A stretch of DNA of 64,000 nt from Thermogladius calderae 1633. GTDB taxonomy: Archaea; Thermoproteota; Thermoprotei_A; Sulfolobales; Desulfurococcaceae. The notes beneath the pieces were generated by a model, which was not told where the DNA came from, ran no database searches, and saw only the letters and a list, made by a program, of their open reading frames with translations. The DNA lies in contig NC_017954.1 in NCBI RefSeq assembly GCF_000264495.1, forward strand, positions 558,001 through 622,000, written 5' to 3'. The translations under genes and the position numbers were made by a program. Below, piece after piece: positions 50,959 to 59,677 of this stretch. Positions within the stretch are counted from its first letter, which is position 1; each line of letters begins with the position of its first letter.

Positions 50959-52227
50959 TTGGTGGTGTCAGAGATGAGGCTGTGCGGCTGGGTCTTGAGG
51001 AGTAAGACGATCGGTAGAGTCGTGATCGTCGAGGTGTCGGGAGGTGACGTCAGACCTTACGTTCTAGTAGGTAAACAGGACTTGAATCCAGAACTGTACA
51101 ACACTTTGAGCACTTTACCTCTAGGTTCGGCTGTCTGCTTCGAAGGCGAGCCGGCCAGGGAGCAGAAGAGCAAGAGGGGTACCGAGTTCGAGGTGAAGTC
51201 GATCAAGGTTTACGCAGAGCCTATTGAGCCATTACCCGTAGAGCTAGTTGGCAAAGTGCCGTCTCTGCTAGAGACCAGGATCAAGTACAGGTGGCTACTT
51301 CTAAGGAACCCCGTCGAGAAGGCCATATTCAGGGTTAGGCAGAGCATTGTCCAGGCGGCCAGGGAGTACCTGGTAAACAACGGCTTCATGGAAATCCACA
51401 CCCCTAAGATAGTCGCCGCGGGCGCGGAGGGGGGTGCCACCTTATTCAAAGTCCAGTACTTCGAGAGAGAGGCTTACCTGAGCCAGAGCCCCCAGTTGTA
51501 CAAACAGATACTGATATCCTCCATCCCGAGAGTCTTCGAGATAACCCCATACTTTAGAGCCGAGAAGTTCAACACTGTGAGGCACTTGAACGAGTCTTGG
51601 GGTATCGACGTCGAGCAGGGCTTTATAGAGAGCATGGAGGACGTAATGAACACGCTCGAGAACCTGGTCGCCTACATTATCAACTACGTCAGGGACAAGA
51701 ACAAAGAGGAGCTAGAGACCCTCGACGTAGAGTTGCCCCGTGTGACCACACCGTTCAAGCGTCTCAAATTCGAGGAAGCAGTGGACATACTGCGGAGCAA
51801 CGGAGTTGAGGTACCCGAGGGAGAGGACCTGAGCGACCAGGCGGAGAGGGAGCTAGGGAAGATCATGTCCGAGAAAGGGAACGACCTCTACTTCATAGTC
51901 GGGTTCCCGTGGCAGTCCACAGGGTTCTACTACATGAGGGAAGAGGACGGTCACCACACGAGGAAGTTCGATCTCGACTTTAGAGGGCTCGAGATCGCTA
52001 GCGGCGGGCAGAGAGAGCACAGGTACGACAAGCTCGTTGAGGCGCTTAGACTGAAGGGTCTAGACCCAGCCAACTTCTCGTTCTACTTGGAAGCCTTCAA
52101 GTACGGCATGCCGCCTCACGGCGGTTTCGGGCTGGGGATCGAAAGGCTCATGATGCAGATGCTGGGGTTAAACAACATCAGGGAAGCAGTGCTCTTTGTT
52201 AGAGACAGGACTAGGCTAGTCCCTTAA
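50959..52227 (+). CDS. aspS: Aspartyl-tRNA synthetase, archaeal type
   Basis: A class II synthetase with an N-terminal OB-fold anticodon domain (about 5-100). Catalytic motifs: FMEIHTPKIVAAGAEGGATLF (motif 1 and flipping-loop region), SQSPQLYKQ, FRAEKFNTVRHLNES (motif 2), and GFGLGIERLMMQMLG (motif 3); the end is VRDRTRLVP. It attaches aspartate to tRNA-Asp; whether it also charges tRNA-Asn cannot be read off. Possible starts are TTG 50959, GTG 50962/50965 and ATG 50974; the N-terminus is short compared with other AspRS. Confidence 0.92.
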   Translation: MVVSEMRLCGWVLRSKTIGRVVIVEVSGGDVRPYVLVGKQDLNPELYNTLSTLPLGSAVCFEGEPAREQKSKRGTEFEVKSIKVYAEPIEPLPVELVGKVPSLLETRIKYRWLLLRNPVEKAIFRVRQSIVQAAREYLVNNGFMEIHTPKIVAAGAEGGATLFKVQYFEREAYLSQSPQLYKQILISSIPRVFEITPYFRAEKFNTVRHLNESWGIDVEQGFIESMEDVMNTLENLVAYIINYVRDKNKEELETLDVELPRVTTPFKRLKFEEAVDILRSNGVEVPEGEDLSDQAERELGKIMSEKGNDLYFIVGFPWQSTGFYYMREEDGHHTRKFDLDFRGLEIASGGQREHRYDKLVEALRLKGLDPANFSFYLEAFKYGMPPHGGFGLGIERLMMQMLGLNNIREAVLFVRDRTRLVP

Positions 52228-52309
52228 AGATGTTTAGCATCATAGCCCATAGCACGTAGTGTAAACCTTATTTGTGGCCATAAATATACTCTTGTTGGGT
52301 GAAGGATGA

Positions 52310-52636
52310 TTGGATAAAGTGAAGGCTCTCGAGAGATTGAAGAGGAAGCTCACGGTCGAGAACCTCTGGTTGTACGTGATAAGGGTGTTGCTCGACAGCC
52401 CTTCGCCGATGAGAGCCTACGACGTCCGTAAGCAGATCAAGTCGAGGTTCAATATCAACCCGCCCGCCATAACTGTTTACACGGTAGTCTACAGGATGAA
52501 CAGAGAGGGCCTTATAGCCAGGGTCACGGGCGGGGACGAGACGTATTATAAGGTGACCGAGAAAGGGGTCGAGGCTTTTAACCAGGGGCTGAAGTTCCTA
52601 GAGGAGACACTTAGGGCATTAGGTGGTCTGAAATGA
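52310..52636 (+). CDS. PadR-like winged-helix transcription regulator
   Basis: The 108-residue product contains LWLYVIRVLLDSPSPMRAYDVRKQI, PPAITVYTVVYRMNREGLIARV and YYKVTEKGVEAF, the PadR winged helix with its wing and dimer helix. It starts at TTG 52310; the ATG just before is out of frame. It overlaps the inositol phosphate synthase gene by four bases (ATGA) and so may control that operon. Confidence 0.8.
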   Translation: MDKVKALERLKRKLTVENLWLYVIRVLLDSPSPMRAYDVRKQIKSRFNINPPAITVYTVVYRMNREGLIARVTGGDETYYKVTEKGVEAFNQGLKFLEETLRALGGLK

Positions 52637-53778
52637 GGGTCGTGGTAATAGGTCAGGGTATGGCAGCCTCATACTTGGAGGTGGGCCTGGAGAGGCTGAA
52701 GAGGAATGAGATACCCGACTACGGTGTACCGTTGAGGGACTGGGTTCCAGTCAAGTACGACGATATCGAGATCGTTGCTGCTTACGACGTTGACGAGAGG
52801 AAGATTGGTAAGACGGCCTACGAGCTAGCGAGAGAGTACTTTAATTCTTCGACTATACCCGGCAAGCTGAAAGAGATCCAGGTGAGGAGGGGGATACACC
52901 TAGGTAGTTTGAAGGGGCTGCCGTACAAGGCTAGAGGGCTTGAGGAGAAATACGGGCTTGAGAAGTCTATAGAGATGCTCGTAGACGAGTGGAAGAGCTT
53001 CAACGCCGACGTGTTCTTGAACGTGATCACCACGGAGCCCGTTGAGCCAATCCACAGCGTGGACGAGCTCGAGGCTAGGGTGAAAGAGGGCTACCTGACC
53101 GCGTCTCAGGCATACGCGTACGCCGTTGCTCAATACGCTAGGAGGGTTAAACCGGCTGTTTTAATCAACGCTATACCCTCGCCCGTCGCGACCGACCAGG
53201 CCTTCGTAGACCTGTACAAGGCAAGCAACGCAGTGGTGTTCGGTGACGACGCAGCCACGGGCGCGACGCCCCTGACGGCGGACTTGTTGGAGCACCTCTT
53301 CCAGCGGAACAGGAGAGTCCTGGACATCGCGCAGTTCAACATAGGTGGTAACACAGACTTCCTAGCCTTAACAGAGCCCGAGAGGAACATCATGAAGAAG
53401 AAGACCAAGAGCAGCATGGTCTCCGACATTCTGGGCTACGAGGCCCCGAACTACATCAGGCCCACTGGTTTCCTTGAGCCGCTCGGGGACAAAAAGTTTG
53501 TTGCCATGATCATCGAGTATATGAGCTTTGGGGATTTCAAGGACGAGATCTACGTGATAATGAGAGTGAACGACAAGCCGGCAATAGTCGGCGTGTTGAT
53601 AGACCTAATACGGTTGGGCAAGATAGCACTGGAGAGGGGGTTGTACGGGACGGTCTACGAGGTAAACGCGTTCTACACGAAGAAACCTGGCCCGCCTGGT
53701 GTTAAGGCCGTAAGCAAGGTCAAGGCGTTCTACAGGTTACTGGACTGGTTAGGGATAAAAGACCCGAGGGGAATCTAG
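52633..53778 (+). CDS. ino1: Inositol-1-phosphate synthase
   Basis: The product makes myo-inositol 1-phosphate from glucose 6-phosphate with NAD. Family parts seen: VVVIGQGMAASYLEVGLERL (NAD loop), VFLNVITTEPV, INAIPSPVATDQAF, FGDDAATGATPLTADLL, FNIGGNTDFLAL, and KSSMVSDIL. In archaea the product feeds archaeal inositol phospholipids, or di-inositol phosphate as thermoprotectant. Length of 381 fits the archaeal form. Confidence 0.92.
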   Translation: MRVVVIGQGMAASYLEVGLERLKRNEIPDYGVPLRDWVPVKYDDIEIVAAYDVDERKIGKTAYELAREYFNSSTIPGKLKEIQVRRGIHLGSLKGLPYKARGLEEKYGLEKSIEMLVDEWKSFNADVFLNVITTEPVEPIHSVDELEARVKEGYLTASQAYAYAVAQYARRVKPAVLINAIPSPVATDQAFVDLYKASNAVVFGDDAATGATPLTADLLEHLFQRNRRVLDIAQFNIGGNTDFLALTEPERNIMKKKTKSSMVSDILGYEAPNYIRPTGFLEPLGDKKFVAMIIEYMSFGDFKDEIYVIMRVNDKPAIVGVLIDLIRLGKIALERGLYGTVYEVNAFYTKKPGPPGVKAVSKVKAFYRLLDWLGIKDPRGI

Positions 53779-53804
53779 AGAGTGTTCCAGTGAAGGTGTA
53801 GGGA

Positions 53805-54464
53805 TTGAGAGTCGTCCTAATAGGCCCGCCGGGAGCCGGTAAAGGGACTTACTCTGAGTACTTTACGAAGAAGTACTGTATACCACACATCAGCACCGGC
53901 GACATCTTCAGGGCTGAAGTCGCCAAGGGGACAGAGTTGGGCCTGAAAGTGAAAGAGTACTTGGACAGAGGGGAGCTCGTACCCGACGAGATCGTGGTCG
54001 AAGTGGTGAAGAGGCGGTTAAGCGAGCCAGACACTAAGCGGGGCTTTATCTTAGACGGGTTCCCGAGGACGATTAAACAGGCCCAGGAGCTGGAGAAGAT
54101 CACTCCCTTAGACGCCGCGATACACATCTACATCTCAGAGGAAGAGGCGGTGAGAAGGCTGAGCAACAGGTACGTTTGCCCGGTCTGCGGGAGGGTCTAC
54201 AACCTCACCTACAACCCCCCTAAAAACGACTTGGTGTGCGACTACGACGGGGCAAAGCTGGTGAGGAGGAGCGACGACGAGCCGGAGGTCATAAGGAGGA
54301 GGTACCAGGTGTACTACCAGACGTTCAACCCCATCATAGAGTACTACAAGGAGAAGAGGTTGCTGGTAGAGATAGACAACACCATGGGGAGCGACAAGGG
54401 AATCCCGCTACTCGAGAGGGTACTCGTCGACAAGGGTATTCTCAGGATAAAGCCGTGTGCATAG
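53805..54464 (+). CDS. adk: Adenylate kinase with zinc LID
   Basis: GPPGAGKGT at the N-terminus is the P-loop; STGDIFRAEV binds AMP; DGFPRTIKQA follows. The LID carries CPVC and CDYD, a Cys3-Asp zinc site like that of bacterial-type long adenylate kinases rather than the short archaeal AdkA. It starts at TTG 53805 and overlaps the next gene by eight bases. The 219 residues match. Confidence 0.93.
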   Translation: MRVVLIGPPGAGKGTYSEYFTKKYCIPHISTGDIFRAEVAKGTELGLKVKEYLDRGELVPDEIVVEVVKRRLSEPDTKRGFILDGFPRTIKQAQELEKITPLDAAIHIYISEEEAVRRLSNRYVCPVCGRVYNLTYNPPKNDLVCDYDGAKLVRRSDDEPEVIRRRYQVYYQTFNPIIEYYKEKRLLVEIDNTMGSDKGIPLLERVLVDKGILRIKPCA

Positions 54465-55416
54465 TGAAGTGGTCGAAGACTTGATACCGAGACTAGTCTA
54501 CTTCGAGCCCAAGCTAGATTCCACCTCGGAGGTAAAGGTTTTAAGCCTCCAGTCCTTTGTGTCGGGCGGAGGGCCCGGGGGCAGGGTTCTACTGGATAGG
54601 TACAGAACCGGCTTCAAAGGCCTTCTCCTACAGCCTGTGGGCGTGGATAGCGTCCTTCTAGTAGGGCCGGGCACCAAGGTGAGGATCAAGGAGCCCAGCC
54701 AGAGGTTCTGCTTGTGGCACACGGGCGACATCGCGGAGAAGGACAACCCGTTGTCTCGTAAGTACTGTGTAGAGACCGTCGTGACCCCGCAGGGTTTCTG
54801 CCCGAAGCACCGTAACACGCTTAGGGCAATCTACACTCTATGTTTCACACTAGGAGGCTCCGGTAGCTTGGAATACTGTAGGCAGCTAGACAAGGCTCTA
54901 GCAGGGGAGGGTAGATACTCTGTGTACGCCACGGTGCTCCACGGCAAGGTCAAGGTAGGCTCAACCAGGTCGTGGAGGTACGTTGAGAGGCTCAGTGAGC
55001 AGCCTCACAGTGTCAGCACTGTCCTAGCCGAGACCACGAGTTCTTACGAGGCGAGGAGCCTCGAGCTCAGACTGGGTAGGATTAGCGGGTTGACAGAGCA
55101 CTTGAAGTTCGAATTCAGGAAGATACTAGAGGAGGACTTAGCCAGAGACGTTAACGTGCTCGTCAACAAGCTCAGGAAGCTGTCGCAGCACGGGTTCGCC
55201 TTGGAAGTTGGAAAACTCGTTAAAGTAGACGCCGACGACCCCACCATACTTAGGGCTGTTTCCGAGAGGAGAGTTAGCGAGCTATCCGACAAGACGCTGG
55301 AACTCGTCAGCTACTATTCGGGTTACCTGATATTCCACGACCCTGCTGACAGCGCGTATGTGGCTGTGCGTGCGAATCAGCTACTGCACGGCGATAGTAT
55401 AGTGGTGTTAAGTTGA
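54457..55416 (+). CDS. DUF2797 family protein
   Basis: The 319-residue product shows RFCLWHTGDIAEKDNPLSRKYC, GFCPKHRNTLRAIYT, and YSVYATVLHGKVKVGSTRSWRYVERLSEQ, which recalls a GIY-YIG-like element (Y-x-VY, then KVGSTR). The conserved Cys/His pairs likely bind metal. Function is unknown. It lies between adk and a small protein gene and overlaps both, so it belongs to one transcript. Confidence 0.72.
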   Translation: MHSEVVEDLIPRLVYFEPKLDSTSEVKVLSLQSFVSGGGPGGRVLLDRYRTGFKGLLLQPVGVDSVLLVGPGTKVRIKEPSQRFCLWHTGDIAEKDNPLSRKYCVETVVTPQGFCPKHRNTLRAIYTLCFTLGGSGSLEYCRQLDKALAGEGRYSVYATVLHGKVKVGSTRSWRYVERLSEQPHSVSTVLAETTSSYEARSLELRLGRISGLTEHLKFEFRKILEEDLARDVNVLVNKLRKLSQHGFALEVGKLVKVDADDPTILRAVSERRVSELSDKTLELVSYYSGYLIFHDPADSAYVAVRANQLLHGDSIVVLS

Positions 55417-55655
55417 AGAAGAGCCTTGACCAGGCGATCAGGCTACTCAGGATATTGGTGGAGGGTAGGGAGGTCTACTTCAGTGGCGACTACTTGAACA
55501 GCGAGGGTAGAAAGCTCCTAGAGGAGGCGATCAGAAACATTCTACGCGATGCACCCTTTCTCAAGAAGAGAGTGGTTAAAGTCCGTAAGAAGGGCGACTA
55601 CTACAGCGTGATATCGTTAGTAGAAGACTTATTGGGCCTCCAGTCAAGCGAGTAG
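55413..55655 (+). CDS. Small hypothetical protein
   Basis: The 80-residue product is helical at its N-terminus (SLDQAIRLLRILVEGREVYF) and basic in the middle (KKRVVKVRKKGDYYSV). It starts at TTG 55413, four bases inside the DUF2797 gene, and ends the adk series. Unknown function. Confidence 0.6.
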   Translation: MKKSLDQAIRLLRILVEGREVYFSGDYLNSEGRKLLEEAIRNILRDAPFLKKRVVKVRKKGDYYSVISLVEDLLGLQSSE

Positions 55656-55697
55656 GCAGAGATTCTTAACAGGCAACAAAGCGAGCGTTTAGACGGG

Positions 55698-56228
55698 TCA
55701 GGCCCTGTTCCTACGTAGAGAGGGCAGGCAGTTACCGCAGAACGAGTTTACGTTTACGTCGTTCATGTATGTGTGACAGTTGGGGGCGTCGTTCTTGAGT
55801 GGTATCATGAAGTCGCTGGGAAGCCTGCCGTAGTGTATCTCTACCTCGTCTACGTTCTCCCCTATGTATTTGACGAATGACACGAGGCTGGCGATCTCCC
55901 TCTTATCCCTACCATAGACCATTGCTAAGATCTCGTTGTCGTTGACTAGCATAACTCCTAGAACCCGGTTACACATGGTCAAGACCCGCATGACAGCCTC
56001 TCTTTTCCCACCCTTTATCCTGAGGAGTGCGGCCTCGCTTCCCAGCATTCTGGCCGAGAAGAGGGGCTTGAATTGGAGCATGTCTTTGTCGATAAGCCTC
56101 TTCAACCGGTTTCTAATCGAGGTAGGGCTCAGCCCGGTCTTCTTGGATATCGCGGATATGTTAGCCCTCGTGTTCTGTATGAGAGAGGCGATCAGCCTCT
56201 TGTCATCGCTGTTCGAGTTTTGCTCCAT
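55698..56228 (-). CDS. Lrp/AsnC-like winged-helix regulator with a C-terminal cysteine cluster
   Basis: The N-terminal ANISAISKKTGLSPTSIRNRLKRL is the AsnC/Lrp helix-turn-helix. An RAM-like middle (AALLRIKGGKREAVMRVL) follows. The end has C-x(13)-C-x2-C (CHTYMNDVNVNSFCGNC), which could bind metal, like the TRASH domains fused to some archaeal Lrp proteins. It is divergent from the MoxR cluster and may control it. 176 residues. Confidence 0.8.
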   Translation of the reverse strand: MEQNSNSDDKRLIASLIQNTRANISAISKKTGLSPTSIRNRLKRLIDKDMLQFKPLFSARMLGSEAALLRIKGGKREAVMRVLTMCNRVLGVMLVNDNEILAMVYGRDKREIASLVSFVKYIGENVDEVEIHYGRLPSDFMIPLKNDAPNCHTYMNDVNVNSFCGNCLPSLRRNRA

Positions 56229-56309
56229 AATATTCCCATGGATATTGTTTACTATAAAGTATTATATATCTTGACTGGCTATCCTAGTAGTAAGCAAGGG
56301 TTCCAGTGG

Positions 56310-57242
56310 ATGGGGGTTAGGCAGGCTTACTCATATATAACGGGGTCTGGCTACCTGATCGAGAAGGAGAGGGAGGTCAAACTCGTATTAGCAGCGCTGA
56401 TAGCCAGGGGTCACGTCCTGATCGAGGGCGTTCCAGGTGTAGCCAAGACGACTATAGCGAAGACGATAGCGAGGACTCTATCGCTTGACTTTAAGAGAGT
56501 CCAGATGACCCCAGACCTGCTCCCGATGGACATAATAGGGTACAAGATCTTCGACCAGAAGACAGCCGAGTTCAAATTCGTGAAAGGCCCTATCTTCACC
56601 AACATCCTACTCGCGGACGAGATCAATAGGGCTTCGCCGAGGACCCAGTCAGCTCTACTAGAAGCTATGCAAGAGAGGCAGGTCACCATTGAGGGCGAGA
56701 CATTCCGGTTAGACGAGCCTTTCATCGTCCTAGCTACGCAGAACCCTATTGAGATGGAGGGCGTATTCCCACTCCCCGAGGCGCAACTGGACAGGTTCTT
56801 GGTGAAAATCGAGACTGGGTACCCGAGTACTAAAGGGTTTGTCGAGATGTTGAAGAAGGTCGACGAGATAGAGGCGTGGGTCGAGGCGATCAAGCCGGTC
56901 GTGACTAAAGAAGAGGTCTTGAACGAGATAAAGAGCGCGAGAGACGTCAAGGTCGACGAGGCGATTTACCAGTACATCGCTAATTTAGTCGAGGAGACTA
57001 GGAGACACCACGCGGTGAGGCTCGGCGCCTCCCCTCGTTCCGGGATCGCCATCCTGAGAATGGCCAAGGCCGTGGCGTATCTCGAGGGGCGGAACTACGT
57101 TATACCGGACGACGTGAAGCAGGTCCTCGTCCCGACTCTATCCCACAGGATAATCCTGAAGCCGGAGTACGAGGTAGAGGGGTTGACCGCGAGTAGAGTT
57201 GTCGAGGAGATAGCTAACAGGGTACCGGTGCCTAGGCCTTGA
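56310..57242 (+). CDS. MoxR-type AAA+ ATPase
   Basis: Walker A GVPGVAKTT, Walker B ILLADEINRA, sensor 1 VLATQNPIEMEG, arginine finger FPLPEAQLDRF, sensor 2 GASPRSG are all present. MoxR ATPases act as chaperones that insert metals or assemble vWA-domain protein complexes. I start at ATG 56310 (310 residues); the upstream extension overlaps the divergent regulator gene. It overlaps the next gene by four bases and opens the cluster to 62.46 kb. Confidence 0.92.
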   Translation: MGVRQAYSYITGSGYLIEKEREVKLVLAALIARGHVLIEGVPGVAKTTIAKTIARTLSLDFKRVQMTPDLLPMDIIGYKIFDQKTAEFKFVKGPIFTNILLADEINRASPRTQSALLEAMQERQVTIEGETFRLDEPFIVLATQNPIEMEGVFPLPEAQLDRFLVKIETGYPSTKGFVEMLKKVDEIEAWVEAIKPVVTKEEVLNEIKSARDVKVDEAIYQYIANLVEETRRHHAVRLGASPRSGIAILRMAKAVAYLEGRNYVIPDDVKQVLVPTLSHRIILKPEYEVEGLTASRVVEEIANRVPVPRP

Positions 57243-58360
57243 CTAGAGGCGTGGTAGTCTTTCTAGTCCTTCTATACGTCTCTTTGTCCTCCGTGGCGAG
57301 CGCTCAGGCTCTCGAGACGTACAGGCACACCCCCGGCTTCACGGGCTCCAGTCTCAGCGACTGGCGGGAGATAATAAGCTCGCTCCAATCAGGCAATTTG
57401 AGCGCCTCGGAGGCGCAGAAGGCTGCTAGCACTATAGGAACGCTGATAAACCAGACCTCTCAACTGGGCGTCTCGAGCTCCTCTCTAAACCAGTCGCTCG
57501 AAGCACTGTACTCCTACTTCCACCTCTCTTCGGGGAACTATACCGAGAGCGACATACTCAACGCACTGTCTCTGCTTAACAACACAGATGTGAAAAACAT
57601 GCTTACATCACTCTTTTTCTCCTACATGTTCGAGAACAAGAGTGTCTCTGAGAGCGATATGTTAAGCGTCCTCGAAAGGATCGAGACGCTTTGGAGACAA
57701 GGGAAGCTGACGCCCGCCGACTACGCCCTGGCTCTAAAACTCCTCTCTATATTGGCCCGCTCAGAGGGATACACGAACTTGTCGGATAGACTCGACTCGG
57801 AGTCTATGAGAGTAGCGGCTGACGCGTTAAAGGCTTTAACCAGCCAGCTACCGAATCTCATCCCCCCATACCTAGGTCAGCCCCCAACCCCAACAAGCGG
57901 CGTGAAGATAGGGGGGCTCCCTAGTGCGGTGTTTCCGCTACTAAGCTACCTGTCCATCCCGGAGGGGTTACAGACCATCGTACTAGTTGCAGCAGTTGTC
58001 GCGACCTCGATTCTACTATCTTACTTGGCCCCGAGGCTGGTGGGTAAGGTGAGTGCTCTCTGGTCTCCGACTGCGAGGAGAGTGAAGAGGCTGATCGCGC
58101 ATGCTGGGAGGTGGGGCGAGGCAGTGGAGTACTACTGGAGAGCAGTGGCGAAAGTTGAGAGAGCGACAGGTGTTAGGCTCTCACCAAGCAACACTCATCG
58201 CGAGTACTACAACGCCGTGAAGAGCGCGCTGGGAGGGCTGTCACAGTCTTTCGGAAGGCTCACGGAGATCTACGAGGCGAGGAGGTACGCGGGCGACTCC
58301 AGGAGGGATCTCGACGAGGAGGCCCGCAGGCTATACGGTGATCTAGTTGCCAAGCTATAG
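57239..58360 (+). CDS. Exported/membrane protein with DUF4129-like C-terminus
   Basis: A signal peptide (about 1-23, ending ASAQA) precedes a long Ser/Leu-rich outside domain (about 30-215). A membrane helix at about 245-262 follows, then a cytoplasmic helical domain with YYWRAVAKVERATGVRLSPSNTHREYY, the DUF4129 pattern (a putative transglutaminase-associated tail). Such proteins usually come with MoxR and DUF58. The start GTG/TTG overlaps moxR. Confidence 0.75.
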   Translation: MTRGVVVFLVLLYVSLSSVASAQALETYRHTPGFTGSSLSDWREIISSLQSGNLSASEAQKAASTIGTLINQTSQLGVSSSSLNQSLEALYSYFHLSSGNYTESDILNALSLLNNTDVKNMLTSLFFSYMFENKSVSESDMLSVLERIETLWRQGKLTPADYALALKLLSILARSEGYTNLSDRLDSESMRVAADALKALTSQLPNLIPPYLGQPPTPTSGVKIGGLPSAVFPLLSYLSIPEGLQTIVLVAAVVATSILLSYLAPRLVGKVSALWSPTARRVKRLIAHAGRWGEAVEYYWRAVAKVERATGVRLSPSNTHREYYNAVKSALGGLSQSFGRLTEIYEARRYAGDSRRDLDEEARRLYGDLVAKL

Positions 58361-59438
58361 GAGTCTCCTAGTCGCGGTTGTCCCCCGGCTGGTCGCGCTC
58401 GCTCTAGTCTACTACACGGTCATAGTAAACTTCAACCTTCCCGCCATCAATTTCGCCGGCATGGGGTTGGTCTCGACTCTCATGGTCGTGGTCGCGTGGG
58501 GCCTAGTAGTCGTGACTATTGTGACGGCATCGCCGCAGTTTTACGGTATAACTCTAATCTTCTTGTCCCTACTACCCGCCGGCCGTGACCTTAAGTTGAT
58601 TGTAACCGCGCTTGCGGGCTATTTCGTCTTGCTGTTCGTCGACAACCTCGTCTCGAACTACAACATCAACCAGTATGGATGGATAAGGTATAGGCAGGGA
58701 AGCGGTCACCTGGCTGTTTTCCAAGTACTCTTATTCGTCGCGTCGTTGTCGGGGGTTGCGTTCCTTATTTCAAGGCTGTGGGTTCTGTACTATGAGACGC
58801 TTACTTCGACGGCCTCGTCCGGCTTAGGCATACTGCTCACGTCTACATACTTGTTTAAGTTGCTTCTTCTGATCGCTGTAGTAGTCTACGCGCTTTACAC
58901 CGCTAGAGAGTTCTTCACGGTTTTCTTCTTCTACATGAAGCCCAACGCCAGGATGGCGCTGAGCATCTTGTTAGACGAGGAGTCGATCAACGTGTTTTAC
59001 AACCCCGTGTTTGGGAGCCTGAGAGGAATGATCATTGCGAGCGCGTTCGCCCCGCTCCTATACCAGCCCATATACGAGGTCTTCGGAGACTACCTGGCGA
59101 GACAGCTCTACTTCCTCAAGGAATACGCCCCTATGGTTTCAAGTGTTGTGCTAGCGTTGGTCTCTTGGATTCTTGTCACTATTGTCTTGAGGGGTCTGGA
59201 CTCTATTTTGATGGACACCCCCCGCCAGCTACTCGTGGCATCCCTGGTCATGTTGGCGGTAACGTACGCGGGGGGCGTGTACTACACTTTCAAGGCCACC
59301 GGCGATATCTGGCTGTCTCTCATACACCCCGACTTCGAGACGTGGTCCCTAAGCGTTGTCTCGGCTTACCAGAGCTACTACACCGTGTTTTATAGCTTGG
59401 TAGAGTATATACCCAAGATGTCGGGTGCTGTGCCTTGA
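58347..59438 (+). CDS. Polytopic membrane protein
   Basis: The 363-residue product has about nine hydrophobic helices. No family motif is seen. It overlaps the DUF4129 gene by 14 bases and the following gene by four. The position in the cluster suggests a membrane core for the MoxR/DUF58 system. Confidence 0.65.
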   Translation: MPSYRSLLVAVVPRLVALALVYYTVIVNFNLPAINFAGMGLVSTLMVVVAWGLVVVTIVTASPQFYGITLIFLSLLPAGRDLKLIVTALAGYFVLLFVDNLVSNYNINQYGWIRYRQGSGHLAVFQVLLFVASLSGVAFLISRLWVLYYETLTSTASSGLGILLTSTYLFKLLLLIAVVVYALYTAREFFTVFFFYMKPNARMALSILLDEESINVFYNPVFGSLRGMIIASAFAPLLYQPIYEVFGDYLARQLYFLKEYAPMVSSVVLALVSWILVTIVLRGLDSILMDTPRQLLVASLVMLAVTYAGGVYYTFKATGDIWLSLIHPDFETWSLSVVSAYQSYYTVFYSLVEYIPKMSGAVP

Positions 59439-59677
59439 GGCAGATAGTGAGGTTCCTGGTCTACCTTGTAATAGGAGTAGTCCTGTTGTCGCTGTCTATA
59501 CTAACGCTCCTCTGGAGTATCGGGTACATGCAGGCTGGTTTTGTTGCCACGAGCCTACTGAGCGCTCTTATAGGTTTCACGCTACTCTCGGCCGGCTTGT
59601 ACATTCTACGTTTATCGGCGTACGTGTACGCTCTAGAGAAGGGAGGCGGAGTTGAGCGAGTGGAGGGTAAGAGTTAG
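59435..59677 (+). CDS. Small two-helix membrane protein
   Basis: The 80-residue product has two hydrophobic helices (about 4-26 and 32-56) and a charged C-terminal end. It starts four bases inside the previous gene and overlaps the next by 26 bases. Unknown function; by position a subunit of the same membrane complex. Confidence 0.6.
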   Translation: MRQIVRFLVYLVIGVVLLSLSILTLLWSIGYMQAGFVATSLLSALIGFTLLSAGLYILRLSAYVYALEKGGGVERVEGKS

